Positions 42,622 through 55,016 of a stretch of 64,000 nucleotides of DNA are shown one piece after another. The notes beneath the pieces are model-generated. The model was not told where the DNA came from. It saw only the letters and a list, made by a program, of their open reading frames with translations, and did not search any database. The position numbers and the translations under genes are program-made. The DNA is from Pegoplata infirma. Lineage: Eukaryota > Arthropoda > Insecta > Diptera > Anthomyiidae. The stretch is from assembly GCA_963921195.1 (NCBI GenBank), contig OY992539.1, positions 37,167,754 to 37,231,753 of the forward strand, in the 5' to 3' direction. How positions within the stretch are numbered: position 1 is the first letter of the stretch; the number at the start of each line of letters is the position of its first letter.

Positions 42622-43931
42622 AAACAAGTAGAAAAGTTAAATTCGACTTTGCCGAATCTATGAATACCCTCCACAATGCCTTTTTTAAAAGATAGTACAT
42701 TTTTTAACAAGAAAAAATTAACAATTTTGATTAGAAATATTTTATATTGAGTAAAAAACTCTTTTTTTTGTCATTTAAAAAAAAATAAAAATTACTAATT
42801 TTTTTTGAGTGTAAAATTTTTTTCGAGTGTAATGTTTTTTTTCCTGTAAAAATATTTCTGAGTGAATGCACGTACGTATGTACACAAAATATTGTCATTT
42901 TTGTAAAAAAAACTAAATTTTTTTTAAGTGTAAAATTTTTTTGAGTGTAAAATTTTTTTTGAGTGTAAAAATTTTTTCGAGTGTAATTTATAACTTACCA
43001 ATGCTTTTAAAACTAAACAAGTTTAAAAAGCATTGCTTTAAAATTAAACAAGTTTGTAGTTACCAACAATGCTTTTAAAACTTGTTAAACACGTGGCATT
43101 TAAGATGAAACTAATCTGAAATTCAGGGTTTTGCTTATAACTTTTGAACCACTTGACCGATTGAGCTGAAATTTAATACCAAACAGACCTGGGGAACGGC
43201 AAAGATACGTGTCAAGCTTCAGCAGACTCATTATTGTCTTTCGAAAGTTATCGTGTGTTTTATCTCGTAAATTCGCGAAACACCCTTGCCGAAATTTACT
43301 CTTTTGCTCATAACTTTTGAACCACTGGACCGATTTGGCTAGATTGCAATACCAACCTGACCAGGTAAATGACCAACACATATGTCAAACTTAAGTACAC
43401 TCAAAATATTTTGTAAGTAAATTCAACGGAAAAAACTTTTAAAACAATCGTTTTTCCTTTTAAAAAACGGACTACTCATATTTCATTTGAAATAACATAA
43501 TTTTTCAGTTATTTTTAAACGTTAATAAATGACTAAACATTCCGTAAAAACAAACGATATTTCAGTTATTTTGACTGTTTACATTTTTTTATTTTGTGAA
43601 GTAAAAATAAAATTTTTTGAATAACAAACTACAGAAACAGTACTTCTGTAAAATTATACAGAATAATCAGTCACAAATAATTTAACTGATAAAAATATTT
43701 TTCCGTAACTTTTGTAGTTTATTGTTTTTACAACTGTATAAATCATTCAATATTTTATTTTCCTTGAAAAACAAACGATAAAACGTTTAAAACAACTTTA
43801 ACCAAAAACTTTTTGAATAACCGTAAATAGTTACTGTAAAACTTTTCTGGGTGTAGTTTAATGGGGTCTTATATCAAAATTTCGAGGTGTTGCAAACGCA
43901 ATGACAAACATATATACCCTCTATCACTAGA
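42622..43931 (+). repeat. mini-me repeat, carrying a TA MITE
   Basis: Left edge AACAAGTAGAAAAGTTAAAT with GACTTTGCCGAATCTATG and ATACCCTCCACAATGCC; right edge TATATACCCTCTATCACTAG. The middle has GAGTGTAA plus T-tract repeats and two related ACTTTTGAACCACTGGACCG-type blocks. The (GGAC)n tract is lost here, because a TA MITE (43398-43853) marks the region where it would begin. Confidence 0.8.
43398..43853. mobile_element. TA-flanked MITE, CACTCAAAATATTTT end
   Basis: TA at 43396-43397 and 43854-43855; ends CACTCAAAATATTTTGTAAG and TGTAAAACTTTTCTGGGTG. Inserted in the mini-me repeat. Internal AAACGATA / TTTAAAACA words; no gene. Confidence 0.8.
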
Positions 43932-44107
43932 GTAGTGGGTAGAAAATTAATTTTTTTTTGACAAAAATAAAATTTTTTTTACGAAAAAAAAAAATTTTGA
44001 CGAAAAAAAAATTTTTTGACGAAAAAAAACTTTTTTGGTGTAAAAAAAATTTTGATGTAAAACAAATTTTTGATGAAAAAAAATGTTGATAAAAAAAATT
44101 AAGACAA

Positions 44108-45200
44108 GAAAAAAATTCTGATTAATTTGTATTACAAAATAAAAATTGTTTTATTCGACCTTTAAAATATTATATTTTGAGGATGTTTATTCTGGCTCGA
44201 GGTCATTATTTTCTTTACTAATTAAAACCATGATATTCTCATAGCATAATTTTCAAGAAAATTATTTTTTGTTTTAAATTTATTTATGTTGGTCATTTTT
44301 GCAAGACTTAATCGACACGTGTTTCGGAATTTGTCAAGATTCCATTGTCAAGATTATTTAGCAAAAATAGAAACGATTTACTACAAAGTAGCAAACGAGT
44401 CTAATGACAAATCGTTTGTGCACAAACTAGCATATTAATACATATTCGCCTCTATTCGCAATGAGAATTAGAAAGACGAAGAAATTGTACCATACTAATA
44501 AGGCAACGATTGTCAATAACCAACAAAAATATTTAAAAAAATTTTACATACGATAGTCCATTGGACTACAACAATATGTTTTTTGTGTTGTTGTTGTGAG
44601 AAAAAACTCCATATTAGGGTTATTCGTCACATGGCGTGCCAACCATTATGTTCAAATTCTGATTAATTTTTATTACAAAATAAAAATTGTTTTATTCGAC
44701 CTTTAAAATATTATATTTTGAGGATGTTTATTCTGGCTCGAGGTCATTATTTTCTTTATGGAGTTTTTTCTCACAACAACAACACAAAAAACATATTGTT
44801 GTAGTCCAATGGACTATCGTATGTAAAATTGTTTTAAATATTTTTGTTGGTTATTGACAATCGTTGCCTTATTAGTATGGTACAATTTCTTCGTCTTTCT
44901 AATTCTCATTGCGAATAGAGGCGAATATGTATTAATATGCTAGTTTGTGCACAAACGATTTGTCATTAGACTCGTTTGCTACTTTGTAGTAAATCGTTTC
45001 TATTTTTGCTAAATAATCTTGACAATGGAATCTTGACAAATTCCGAAACACGTGTCGATTAAGTCTTGCAAAAATGACCAACATAAATAAATTTAAAACA
45101 AAAAATAATTTTCTTGAAAATTATGCTATGAGAATATCATGGTTTTAATTAGTAAAGAAAATAATGACCTCGAGCCAGAATAAACATCCTCAAAATACAA
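44108..45200. mobile_element. Foldback family A, large copy
   Basis: Arms of about 450-470 bp: ATTCGACCTTTAAAATATTA through GGCTCGAGGTCATTATTTTC, TTATGTTGGTCATTTTTGCA, CTACTTTGTAGT and GTCCATTGGACTACAACAAT. These are mirrored nearly base for base from 44757 to 45198. The spacer (44613-44756) contains a second, directly repeated piece of the arm's outer end (from ATTCTGATTAATTTTTATTA). The right end stops at CATCCTCAAAATA without the outermost 40 bases of the left end. Confidence 0.9.
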
Positions 45201-45491
45201 GAAAAAATTTTGATGAAAAAAAAATTTGTTGAAAAAAATTTTTTGACGAAAATAAAATTTTTCATGAAAAAAATTGATGAAAAAAAATATTAATGAAAAA
45301 ATACATTTTAATGAAAAAAGGATTGATGAAAATAAAATGATGAAAAAAATGTAAAAAAAAATTGATGAAAAAAAGTTTTTGATGTAAAAAAAAAATTTAT
45401 GATAAATGATTTTTGAAAAAAATTTAGTTTTTTTGAAAAAAAAAAATTGCGAAAAAAATGTTTTGTTGAAAAATAATTATGTTAGGTTTTA

Positions 45492-45533
45492 TTCACCAGC
45501 TGGTGAAAACGTTTTTATTCACCAGCAGGTGCA
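45492..45533. repeat. TTCACCAGCTGGTGAA palindrome plus a degenerate neighbour
   Basis: A perfect 16-bp palindrome (45492-45507) is followed by TTCACCAGCAGGTG (45518-45531). The same 16-mer occurs at 63098-63113. Both sites lie close to family A foldback copies. Confidence 0.8.
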
Positions 45534-46560
45534 TTATTATCCAAGCGTTTTTGGTTTTAATAAAATGAAAACAATAATTCATATTTTCTTTTTGTGAAGT
45601 CGGTAGTTTATAAAGTCAAACTAAGCTGGCGTCCCGCATCATTTTTTAAATTAGACACCAGCCTAAAAACATTATTATGTTAAAATAATTTTATTATTTT
45701 TCAAATTCTTATTAGTCTAGTCCATAAACAAATTCATGTACAATTTTTATAACAAAATATTCCCTTGTTAATATCAATAGAAAATTGTTTTTATACGAAT
45801 AAATTAAACCAAAAAAATAAAAACGTTTGCAATTTATTATATAGAAATTTAATTTTAGGCAAATATAATATAAAATCAAATTATTTATTTTTTTTTTTGA
45901 CAAAATGTAAGAAAAAAAAATATACAAATTTAATCTTTTATATTAAATTTAACATTTTCAAGAAATTCCCTGCTACACTTCCCCCAAATAAAATGTCCTG
46001 CTCCTTTAGACACACACATGTGCAAAAGTCAATCAATGTAAAATATTTTTTTTTTCATTTTTTTGTTAACAACAATAGCATAACAGAGCATAATGTATAA
46101 TGCTGGAAAAGAAAAATACATACATATAAAACGAAAATAAAAAAAACTGAAATCCTATTCAACTTAACTGACGGACTGACAGAGTTATCCATTTTTGTAA
46201 TGTAATAAAATCAATTGAATTCACCTGTGAGACCCCAGTTTTTCTTTTTTTTTTTAATACAAATACATACATGCATATACAAACATATGCAAGCAAGTGT
46301 GTAGAAACATACAAGTAAATGTGTAGAAACATGTTCTTTTTTTTAGAAAAACTTTAGAGTAAAAGACATAAAACGACCATATATGAATAAAAAGGAAACT
46401 AAACTTGGAAGTTTTACATTTACACACTGTTATCAAAAAGTAGGCAGATTTTTTTTTTTTGCAGAATTTGAAAGTTTTTGAATAGAACTACCCTCCATAA
46501 TGTCCAAAATATTTTGAAGGCGAATAAATAAAATGAGGAAACCAATTTTTAGTGATTCTT
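45534..46560. other. AT-rich non-coding stretch
   Basis: No gene recognised. A CTAAGCTGGCGTCCCGCATC patch at 45624 and TATGCATATACAAACATATG-type words at 46265-46300 are the only higher-complexity parts. The 111-codon frame at 45765-46100 is compositionally biased (K, N, F) with no domain. Confidence 0.45.
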
Positions 46561-47021
46561 ACAGATTACATATAACAGATTCGGCTGTGCCGAATCTGTT
46601 ATACCCTCCAACATGTTAAAAAAAAAATCCAGGGGCGTTTTTTTTTGAGGGGGCTTTGATGGGGCTGTGGGGGCTGTGGGGGACACCTCCCCCTCTCAAA
46701 AAATGTTTACTAGTTTATTTATTATGCTTTCTGCTCTAAAGTTTTATAATTTTATCATTATTTAAACAATTTTTTTATAACCACGCCCTAAAAAGTGGGG
46801 CGGGCAAAAAAAACTAACTTTTTTAGTCCCCCCGGTTCTAGTGCGGGACTTTTAACTTCTTCTTGTAAAAACATGTTCTATTTGTTTAAGAAAAATATAA
46901 AAAAAACACTTAAAAACATCCTGTTTTTCATGGGTTGGTTTAGTTCCTTAAGGGGAACTTTTTTCCCCTGGTCCGATTTGGCCCATTTACGAACTTAACC
47001 TGCCTAGGAACATGAGACATA

Positions 47022-48097
47022 TGAGGCATTCACCAAATGTCCAGCGAAAAAAAACATGTGTACCGTAAACTTCTGAATAGGTGGTATGGATAGCCCTATA
47101 TGGAACTTAGAAAATTGCGTTATTGGTTTTTCATTTTTTCAAAAACTGGGCTCAGGAGGCGTGGTCAAATATTGGAAAAATGGTCAAATTTGTGGCGAGT
47201 TGCATTGATTAAATATTTATCACATTAAAATGGAATGCACCACAATCTCAAAAATTTACAGTCTTATATAGTTTTGTATGGGCTATCGATTAGAATTTTT
47301 TTTTTTGGAAAATTTTCAGAACCCGTTCTGAAATTTTCCATTTTTTAAAAAGTCAATTTATTAAAAATCCGGCCACTTTTTTTTTCTTTTTTATTTATTT
47401 TTTAAAAGTTTAGATGTTTGTCCATCCACACAAAAAAAATCAGAAACACGTTCATCTTTTTTTTCGAGAAAATCGCATTTGAACTTTAAATTTCATAACA
47501 ATTTAGTAATTTGCTTGTGTTTTCTTGTGTCAACAGAGCGTATGACGAATATTTATGCAATTAATATTACTCATTCGCAACTTTAAAACAAAGAAATACA
47601 AGCAAATAACAAAATTGTTATGAAATTTAAAGTTCAAATGCGATTTTCTCGAAAAAAAAGATGAACGTGTTTCTGTTTTTTTTTGTGTGGATGGACAAAC
47701 AACTACACTTTTAAAAAAATAAAGAAAAAAGAAAAAAAAAGTGGCCGGATTTTTGATAAATTGACTTTTTTAAAAAATGGAAAATTTCAGAACGGGTTCT
47801 GAAAATTTTCAAAAAAAAAAATTTAATCGATAGCCCATACAAAACTATATAAGAACGAAAATTTTTGACATTGTGGTGCATTTCGTTTTAATGTGATAAA
47901 TATTTAATCAAGGCAACTCGCCACAAATTTTACCATTTTTCCAATATTTGACCACGCCTCCTAAGCCCAGTTTTGCAAAATTGAAAAACCAAAAACGCAA
48001 TTTTCTTAGTTACATATAGGGCTATCCAAACAACCTACTCAGAAATTTACGGGGCACATGTTTTTCTGTAGCGGGACATTTGGTGTGGAATGCCTCA
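47022..48097. mobile_element. 1.1-kb palindromic TGAGGCATTC element (family E)
   Basis: TA at 47020-47021 and 48098-48099; ends TGAGGCATTCACCAAATGTC and ACATTTGGTGTGGAATGCCTCA. The arms of about 480 bp mirror GGAGGCGTGGTCAAATATTG / CAATATTTGACCACGCCTCC and AATCCGGCCACTTTTTTTTT / AAAAAGTGGCCGGATTTTTG. The centre is near 47555. Non-coding. Confidence 0.85.
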
Positions 48098-50376
48098 TAT
48101 ACGTGCCAAATTTTAGGAGGATAGCTCTTTTATTCTGGACTGCATCGTGCCATCTACAGACGGACGGACGGACGGACATTCACAGAATGTCTTAGAATCG
48201 ATCATGGATCAATAATATATATGGGGCATTCCATGTCAAATCGGACAGTTTGGAAATTTTTTTTTTTAGATTTTCCCAATTTGCTTACAGTTTTTAGTAC
48301 CCTTCGAAAACTCCTTCGTGTTAAATTTTCAGATTTTTTTGATGACCCGTTAAAAGATATCGAATTTTTAAAAATTGGTAGTTTATTCCTTTACTCAAAC
48401 TTCTTTTCCTCATAACTTCTTCAATAAAAGTCCAAATTTCAAATTTTTTTTTTATTCAAAATTTTTGTTTTTTTTACCTACTTTTAAAAAAAAAAATCCC
48501 AAAAAATTTTTAAAAGCGCTCTAGTATGCGATTTTTAAGTTTTAAAATTTAAATCTCATTTTTGAAAATGTTTGTACTCTTCGATTTTTTTGAAATTTTT
48601 TTGTGTAAAACTTCTATCGATTCTACAAATTTTTTGCCCAGGAGGATCGTGGGATAACGATTATTACTATTTTTTAAAAAAAATTTTAAAAATTTTATTG
48701 TAATTTTCCAATCTTAAAATCATTTTTACTGCTCCAATGGTGCGTCATAGAGGGGTCATTTATAAAACCGACCCCCATTAATTTTTACATCTTAACATTT
48801 CTTTGGAACAAACTAATACCCTATCTCCAATTTCTAAGGGGGCTCCCACACAAAACGACATTTTTAAAATTTGCTCCAACCGCTCTAACTGCCCTAATAG
48901 TGCCCTTAGACCAACAAAATGTATGACCGACCCACAATATTTTTTTAGTCCAAACTTTTTTTCTGAATACACCTACCCTCTATCTCTAATTTTTAAGGCG
49001 GTCCCCATACAATTTTTTTTATTTTTTGTAAATTTGGTTTATTTAATCAGCTTCTACCGGTCCAATGATGCGTCCGAAAGGGGACATTAGTGAGACCGAC
49101 CCGCATTTATTGTTACCCAATAACATTTTTTTAAAACATACCTACGCCATATCTCCACTCCCTAAGTAGGCTCCCATACAAATTACAGTTAGAGCCAATT
49201 TTTTTAAAAATGTAATTTTGATTGGAAGCCTACTTAGGGAGTGGAGATAGGGCGTAGGTATGTTTTACAAAAATGTTAGAGGATAAAAATTAATAGGGGT
49301 CGGTCTCACTAATGACCCCTCTCGGACACACCATTGGACCGGTAGAAGCTGATTAAATAAAACAAATTTACATAAAATAAAACAAATTGTATGGGGACCG
49401 CCTTAATAGCACTGTGCTACACCAAAAATATGCAGGGGTTCTCATATAAAAATTCGGGTTGGTTGGAGTCCATAGAGTACTGATATACTCATAGTTTTTC
49501 TGGATCACTTCGTTAAGTACGTTTTTTATTGGCAAATGTGTTGGAAAACGGAAATTCTTAAATTTCAATTTTAAAAAATTATTACTTTGTTAGTTTGCAA
49601 CCGATTTTCGATTTTATGGATTTGTTTTAAAGGTATAGGTCTTACCTTTCAAACAAAACAAAAATATTAAAAATCGATCAAGAATTGGCTGAGCTACGAT
49701 CGCTTAAGTAAAAGAAAACCGAATATTTTGAAAAATTTGTCATATTCTTTACACTCTAAGTTGAAAGTGCATCATTAAACAATTTTTTTGAATTTTTTGT
49801 AAAAAAGTATAGTAAAGTAGCTTTCCAAAACACCAAAAAACATAACAATCGGTTTAAAAATGAATGAGTTATGCTAAGTTTTGTGATAGGGCATTTTTAA
49901 ATTTTTTCAGAAACGCTTGTAATTCAAGCATTATTCATAAATCTTGTTACTAGTAGTAATTTTATGCGCATATGCATATAAACTAGAGATGGGAACGTAA
50001 TTAGATTTGTGCGTGATTCACACATGATCAGAAGTGAGCGTGATTGAAAATTAATTTTACTCACGTGGTTGTTAGTGAGTGTCAGTGTGAGTGGAAAAAA
50101 AAATGGGCGTGTCAGTTACTTCCAAATCCTATTTATCATTTTTTGGGTTTGTTTAAAAAATATCAGTGTTACTTCTTAAACAAAAAAATATTGTGAATCG
50201 GTTGAAAACTGGCTAAGGTGCGCTTGTTTAAGTAAAAAACCTTTTTTGAAGAGTTATACCTGCAACATTTTTATGACAGAAAAAGCTGTGCGCTTGCAAA
50301 CATGTTTTTTTAAAACGAAATTGCTAAAATTGTGGGATCATTTGATGGATATTTTACCTGTTTATAAATATACATG

Positions 50377-52242
50377 TGAGGCATTCTACACCAAATGTTC
50401 AGTGAGAAAAAAATTGTGTACCAAAATTTTTCAATGGGTCCCGGGTAAAAAAGTTTTTTATATAACTAGGGTGAGATTTCCATGCAAATGCATGTTTTTT
50501 GTCGAAAGCCTAAAAACGATATCGACCAATTATCTTTCCGAATCAAGAGATTTGCATTAAATGGCATCGATTTGTTTTCGCATATTTTGCATATTTTGGT
50601 GAAAATACATATTTTTGCATATTTTGATTTTAAATGCATATATTGTGCATATTTCGAACTTTTAAGTGCATATTATTGCATATTTTGGCATAAATTAGCA
50701 AAAACACAAATTGAAATTAATTTTTTTCAAAAACTATTTTAAATTTTTAAAATTTATTTTGAAAATCAGAAAAATTACTTTTTTTTCTTCTTAATTTTTT
50801 TTTATAGATTTTCTTAATTTTTAAAAAAATCTTGCTAGACAAACATCTAATCTTTAAAAAAAAAATTACAAAAAAAAACAAAAGTGGCCGGATTTTTTAT
50901 AAATTGACTTTTTTAAAAAATGGAAAATTTCAGAACGGGTTCTGAAAATTTTCCAAAAAAAATTTTAATCGATAGCCGATACAAAACTATACAAGAATGT
51001 AAATTTTTGAGATTTTGGTGCATTTCGTTTTTTATTGATATATATTTAAACAAGGCAACTTGACACAAACTTGACCATTTTTCCAATATTTGACCACGCC
51101 TCCTAAGCCCAGTTTTTGAAAAATTGAACAACCAGAAACGTAATTTTCTTAGCTCCATATATGAGGCATTCCACACCAAATGTTCAGCAAAAAAAAAAAA
51201 GTTGTGTCGTGTCAATATGAAATCATTTTCAAAGTATTCGCTCTTAGGGTACTATTAAATAACAAAAATAAAATTTAATTTTTTTCAAAAAGTGGGCCTT
51301 GTAGGCGTGGTCAAAAATTGAAAATATCTAACTTTTTTGCCTGAGCATCTTTACTTCAATATTTATGCAAATTAAATGAAACACAGTAAAGTCTTAAAGA
51401 CAAAAGCCGTTTATAGATTTTTGAATGGGCTATCAATTAAATGGGCTATCAATAAAAGCTGAATGGGCTATCAATAAAAGCTAAGAAAATGAAAATTGGA
51501 ACATTTTCAGAAGAAGTTCTGAATTTTTTAAATTTAAACTTAAACTTTATTTATTAAAAAACATGCCGCAATTTTATTTGTTTTTTATTTTTTTAAAAAA
51601 AGTTAAAGGAATTATCTATCTGATCTGAAATTTTTAGAGATGTGTTTTGCCTTGTTTTCGAAAAATCAAAATTCAAAAATTGCAACACGCTTATTTTATA
51701 CAATCATGGTATTTAAAACGTGTGCGTATGAGTAATATCAATACTTAAAAAATATTTTAAGAGGCGATGGTAGCGTGAGTGAGTTCTTAATAACGATTAC
51801 GCACGCTTATGAAAGAAAAAATTTAGTCACGCACGATATTTTATTTTGCTCACGCTCATTCACGCACACGTGAGTAGAAAAAAATAAGTTACGGTCACGA
51901 TGTTCACGTGAGCGTGAATAAAATAAAATATCGTGCTTGAATATTTTTTTTCTTTCATTAGCGTGCGTGATCGTGAATAAATACTCAGGCAAAAAAGTTT
52001 GATATTTTTAATATTTGACCACGCCTACAAGGCCCACTTTTTGAAAAAAACTTAAATTGTATTTTTGTTATTTATTAGTACCCTAAGATACTTTGCAAAT
52101 GATATCCCATTGAAACCACTATGGTTTTTCTGTAGTGGAACAGTTGGTGTGGAATGCCTCACATGGCTATCCATACAACCCATTTAAAAATTTACGGTTC
52201 ACATGTTTTTTTTTCGCTGAACATTTGGTGTGGAATGCCTCA
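50377..52242. mobile_element. Family E element at the centre of the 5.7-kb palindrome
   Basis: Ends TGAGGCATTCTACACCAAAT and ATTTGGTGTGGAATGCCTCA. The inside is irregular: a family C segment (50467-50715), then an inverted half of family E (50880-51180) with its own end TGAGGCATTCCACACCAAAT near 51164, then CACG/CGTG-rich hAT-like sequence at 51765-51985 and further GGAATGCCTCACATGG at 52150. At least two E-type copies are interleaved. Confidence 0.65.
50467..50715 (+). repeat. Family C hAT-like end with TGCATATTTTG arrays
   Basis: Starts TAGGGTGAGATTTCCATGCA, then GGTATCGACC-type sequence (ACGATATCGACCAATTATCT), then GCATATTTT repeated about seven times up to GCATAAATTAGCAAAAAC. The same sequence flanks the retrotransposon at 58.4-61.5 kb, with the terminus TAGGGATGCGATTTCC on the minus strand there. 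Confidence 0.7.
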
Positions 52243-54003
52243 TACTTATATTTATAAACAGGTAAAATTTCCATCAAATGATCCCACAATTTTACCAATT
52301 TCGTTTCAAAAATGTCAAATGTTTTTTGTCATAAAAATGTTGCAGGTATAACTCTTCAAAAAAGGTTTTTTACTTAAACAAGCGCACCTTAGCCAGTTTT
52401 CAACCGATTCACAATATTTTTTTGTTTAAGAAGTAACACTGATATTTTTTAAACAAACCCAAAAAATTATAAATAGGATTTGGAAGTAACTGACACGCCC
52501 ATTTTTTTATTCCACTCACACTGACACTCACTAACAACCACGTGAGTAAAATTAATTTTCAATCACGCTCACTTCTGATCATGTGTGAATCACGCACAAA
52601 TCTAATTATGTTCCCATCTCTAGTTTATATGCGCATAAAATTACTACTAGTAACAAGATTTATGAATAATGCTTGAATTACAAGCGTTTCTGAAAAAAAT
52701 TAAAAATGCCCTATCACAAAACTTAGCATAACTCATTCATTTTTAAACCGATTGTTATGTTTTTTGGTGTTTTGGAAAGCTACTTTACTATACTTTTTTA
52801 CAAAAAATTCAAAAAAATTGTTTAATGATGCACTTTCAACTTAGAGTGTAAAGAATATGACAAATTTTTCAAAAAATACGGTTTTTATTTACTTAAGCGA
52901 TCGTAGCTCAGCCAATTCTTGATCGATTTTTAATATTTTTGTTATGTTTGAAAGGCAAGACCTATACCTTTAAAACAAATCCATAAAATCGAAAATCGGT
53001 TGCAAACTAACAAAGTAATAATTTTTTAAAATTGAAATTTAAGAATTTCCGTTTTTCAACACATTTGCCAATAAAAAACGTACTTAACGAAGTGATCCAG
53101 AAAAACTATGAGTATATCAGTACTCTATGGACTCCAACCAACCCGAATTATCATATGAGAACCCCTGCATAAATTATTTTTGGTCTTTTGTAGCACAGTG
53201 TAGTTAAAGATAGAGATAAGGGCACTCTTGGGGCAGTTGGAGCGGTTGGAGCAAATTTTTAAAAATGTCATTATGTGTGGGAGCCCCCTTAGATATTGGA
53301 GATAGGGTATTATTTTGTTTCGATGAAATGTTTTGACGTAAAAATTAATAGGGGTCGGTCTTGGAAATTACCCCTCTATGACGCACCATTGGAGCAGTAG
53401 AAATGATTTTAAGAGTGAAAAATTACAAGAAAATTTTTTCAAAAAATTTAAAAAAATAGTAATAATCGTTATCCCACGATCCTCCTGGGCAAAAAATTTG
53501 TAGAATCGATAGAAGTTTTACACAAAAAAATTTAAAAAAAATCCAAGAGTACAAACATTTTCAAAAAAGAGATTAAAATTTTAAAACTTAAAAATCGCAT
53601 ACTAGAGCGCTTTTAAGAATTTTTTGCGGGTTTTTTTTAAAGTACGTAAAAAAAAAAATTTTGAAAAAAAAAAATTGAAATTTGGACTATTATTGAAGAA
53701 GTTATGAGGAAAAGAAGTTCGAGTAAAGGAACAAACTACCAATTTTTAAAAATTCGATATCTTTTGAACGGGTTATCAAAAAAATCTGAAAACTGACCTC
53801 GAAGGAGTTTTCAAAGGGTACTAAAAACTGTAAACAAATTGGGAAAATCTAAAAAAAAAAAATTCCAAAGTGTCCAATTTGCCATGGAATGCCCCATATA
53901 CTTTATGGGGTCCCCGACCGATATTTCGATGCGTTACAAACGGAATGACAAAGTGAGTATACCCCCATACTGTGGTTGGAGGGTATAAAAATTGTAAAAA
54001 AAA

Positions 54004-55016
54004 AACAAGTAGAAAAGTTAAATTCGACTTGGCCGAATCTATGAATACCCTCCACAATGCCCATTTTAAGTGATAGTAAATTTTCTAACGAGAAAAAAAT
54101 TACAGTTATGATTAGAAATATTTTATTTTCTGTAAAAAAATTTTGTTTCAGTAATTTTTGAAAAAAAAAAAAAAATACAAATTTTTTTTTTGAGTGTAAA
54201 ATTTTTTTTGAGTGTAAAATTTTTTTTTGAGTGTAAAATTTTTTCGAATTTTACATTCAAAAAAAATTTACTAATTTTTTTTTTGAGTGTAAAACTTTTT
54301 CGAATTTTACATTAAAAAAAAAAATTTACTATTTTTTTTTTTGAGTGTAAAATTTTTTTTTAGTGTAAAATTTTTTTCTAGTGTATTTTTTTTTTTGGTA
54401 TAAAAATATTTTTGAGTGACAAAAATACGTTTTAAAATATTTTTGTGACTTACCAATGGTTTTAAAACAGGTTTAACGGGTTTTCACCACTTGAATTTAA
54501 GGTGAAGCTAATCTGATATTCACGGTTTTGCTAATAACTTTTGAACCACTGGACCGATTTGGGTGAAATTCAATACAAACTAGGCTGGAGGAACGAAAAA
54601 TATATATGCCAAGCTTCAGCATCCTCAGAATTGATTTTCGAAAGTTGTAGTGCTTTTTACCTCATAAATTCATGAAAAACCCTTGCCGAAATTCAGTCTT
54701 TTGCTCATAACTTTTGAACCACTGGACCGATTTCGCTGGATTGCAATACCAACCTGACCAGGTAAATGCCCAACATATATGCCAAACTTCAGGAGCCTCC
54801 GTAAAGTCTTTCAAAAGTTAGCGTGTTTTCAACAGACAGACGGACAGACAGACGGACGGACGGACGGACGGACGGACGGACATCGCTAGAACGTCTTAAA
54901 ATCGATCGAGGATCATGAATATATATACTTTATGGGGTCCTAGACCAATATTTCGAGGTGTTACAAACGGAATGACAAACTTATATATACCCTCTATCAC
55001 TAGAGTGGAGGGTATA
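54004..55016 (+). repeat. mini-me repeat, best-preserved copy
   Basis: Left edge AACAAGTAGAAAAGTTAAAT, GACTTGGCCGAATCTATGAA, TACCCTCCACAATGCC. Then GAGTGTAAAA plus T-tract repeats (54190-54400), two ACTTTTGAACCACTGGACCG blocks (54537, 54709), the (GGAC/AGAC)n tract at 54834-54882, ATCGATCGAGGATCATG, and the right edge GGGGTCCTAGACCAATATTT...ATACCCTCTATCACTAGAG, GGAGGGTATAAA. It starts 14 bp after the previous copy ends. Confidence 0.85.

Larger units (their letters stand above)
48222..53896. mobile_element. 5.7-kb palindromic TGGGGCATTCC element with concentric nests
   Basis: TA at 48220-48221 and 53897-53898; ends TGGGGCATTCCATGTCAAAT and ATTTGCCATGGAATGCCCCA. The outer arms (48222-48990 and 53170-53896) mirror each other, as do 49440-50370 and 52250-53165. 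Each arm contains a truncated TAGAGATGGG hAT end (49984-50105 and 52505-52622), and the centre holds a family E element (50377-52242). The left arm has extra material at 48990-49410, itself a small palindrome (GAGACCGACCCGCATTTATT / ATTAATAGGGGTCGGTCTCA). No transposase is visible. Confidence 0.8.
46572..53990 (+). repeat. mini-me repeat split by two palindromic TA elements
   Basis: Its three pieces are 46572-47019, 48098-48219 and 53897-53990. They run from AACAGATTCGGCTGTGCCGA, through GGGGGCTGTGGGGGACACC and TAACCTGCCTAGGAACATG, to GGACGGACGGACGGACATTC (48158-48182) and finally ACTTTATGGGGTCCCCGACC...GGTTGGAGGGTATAAA. Joining the pieces gives the order seen in the uninterrupted copies at 1305-1789 (minus) and 54004-55016. 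Confidence 0.85.
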
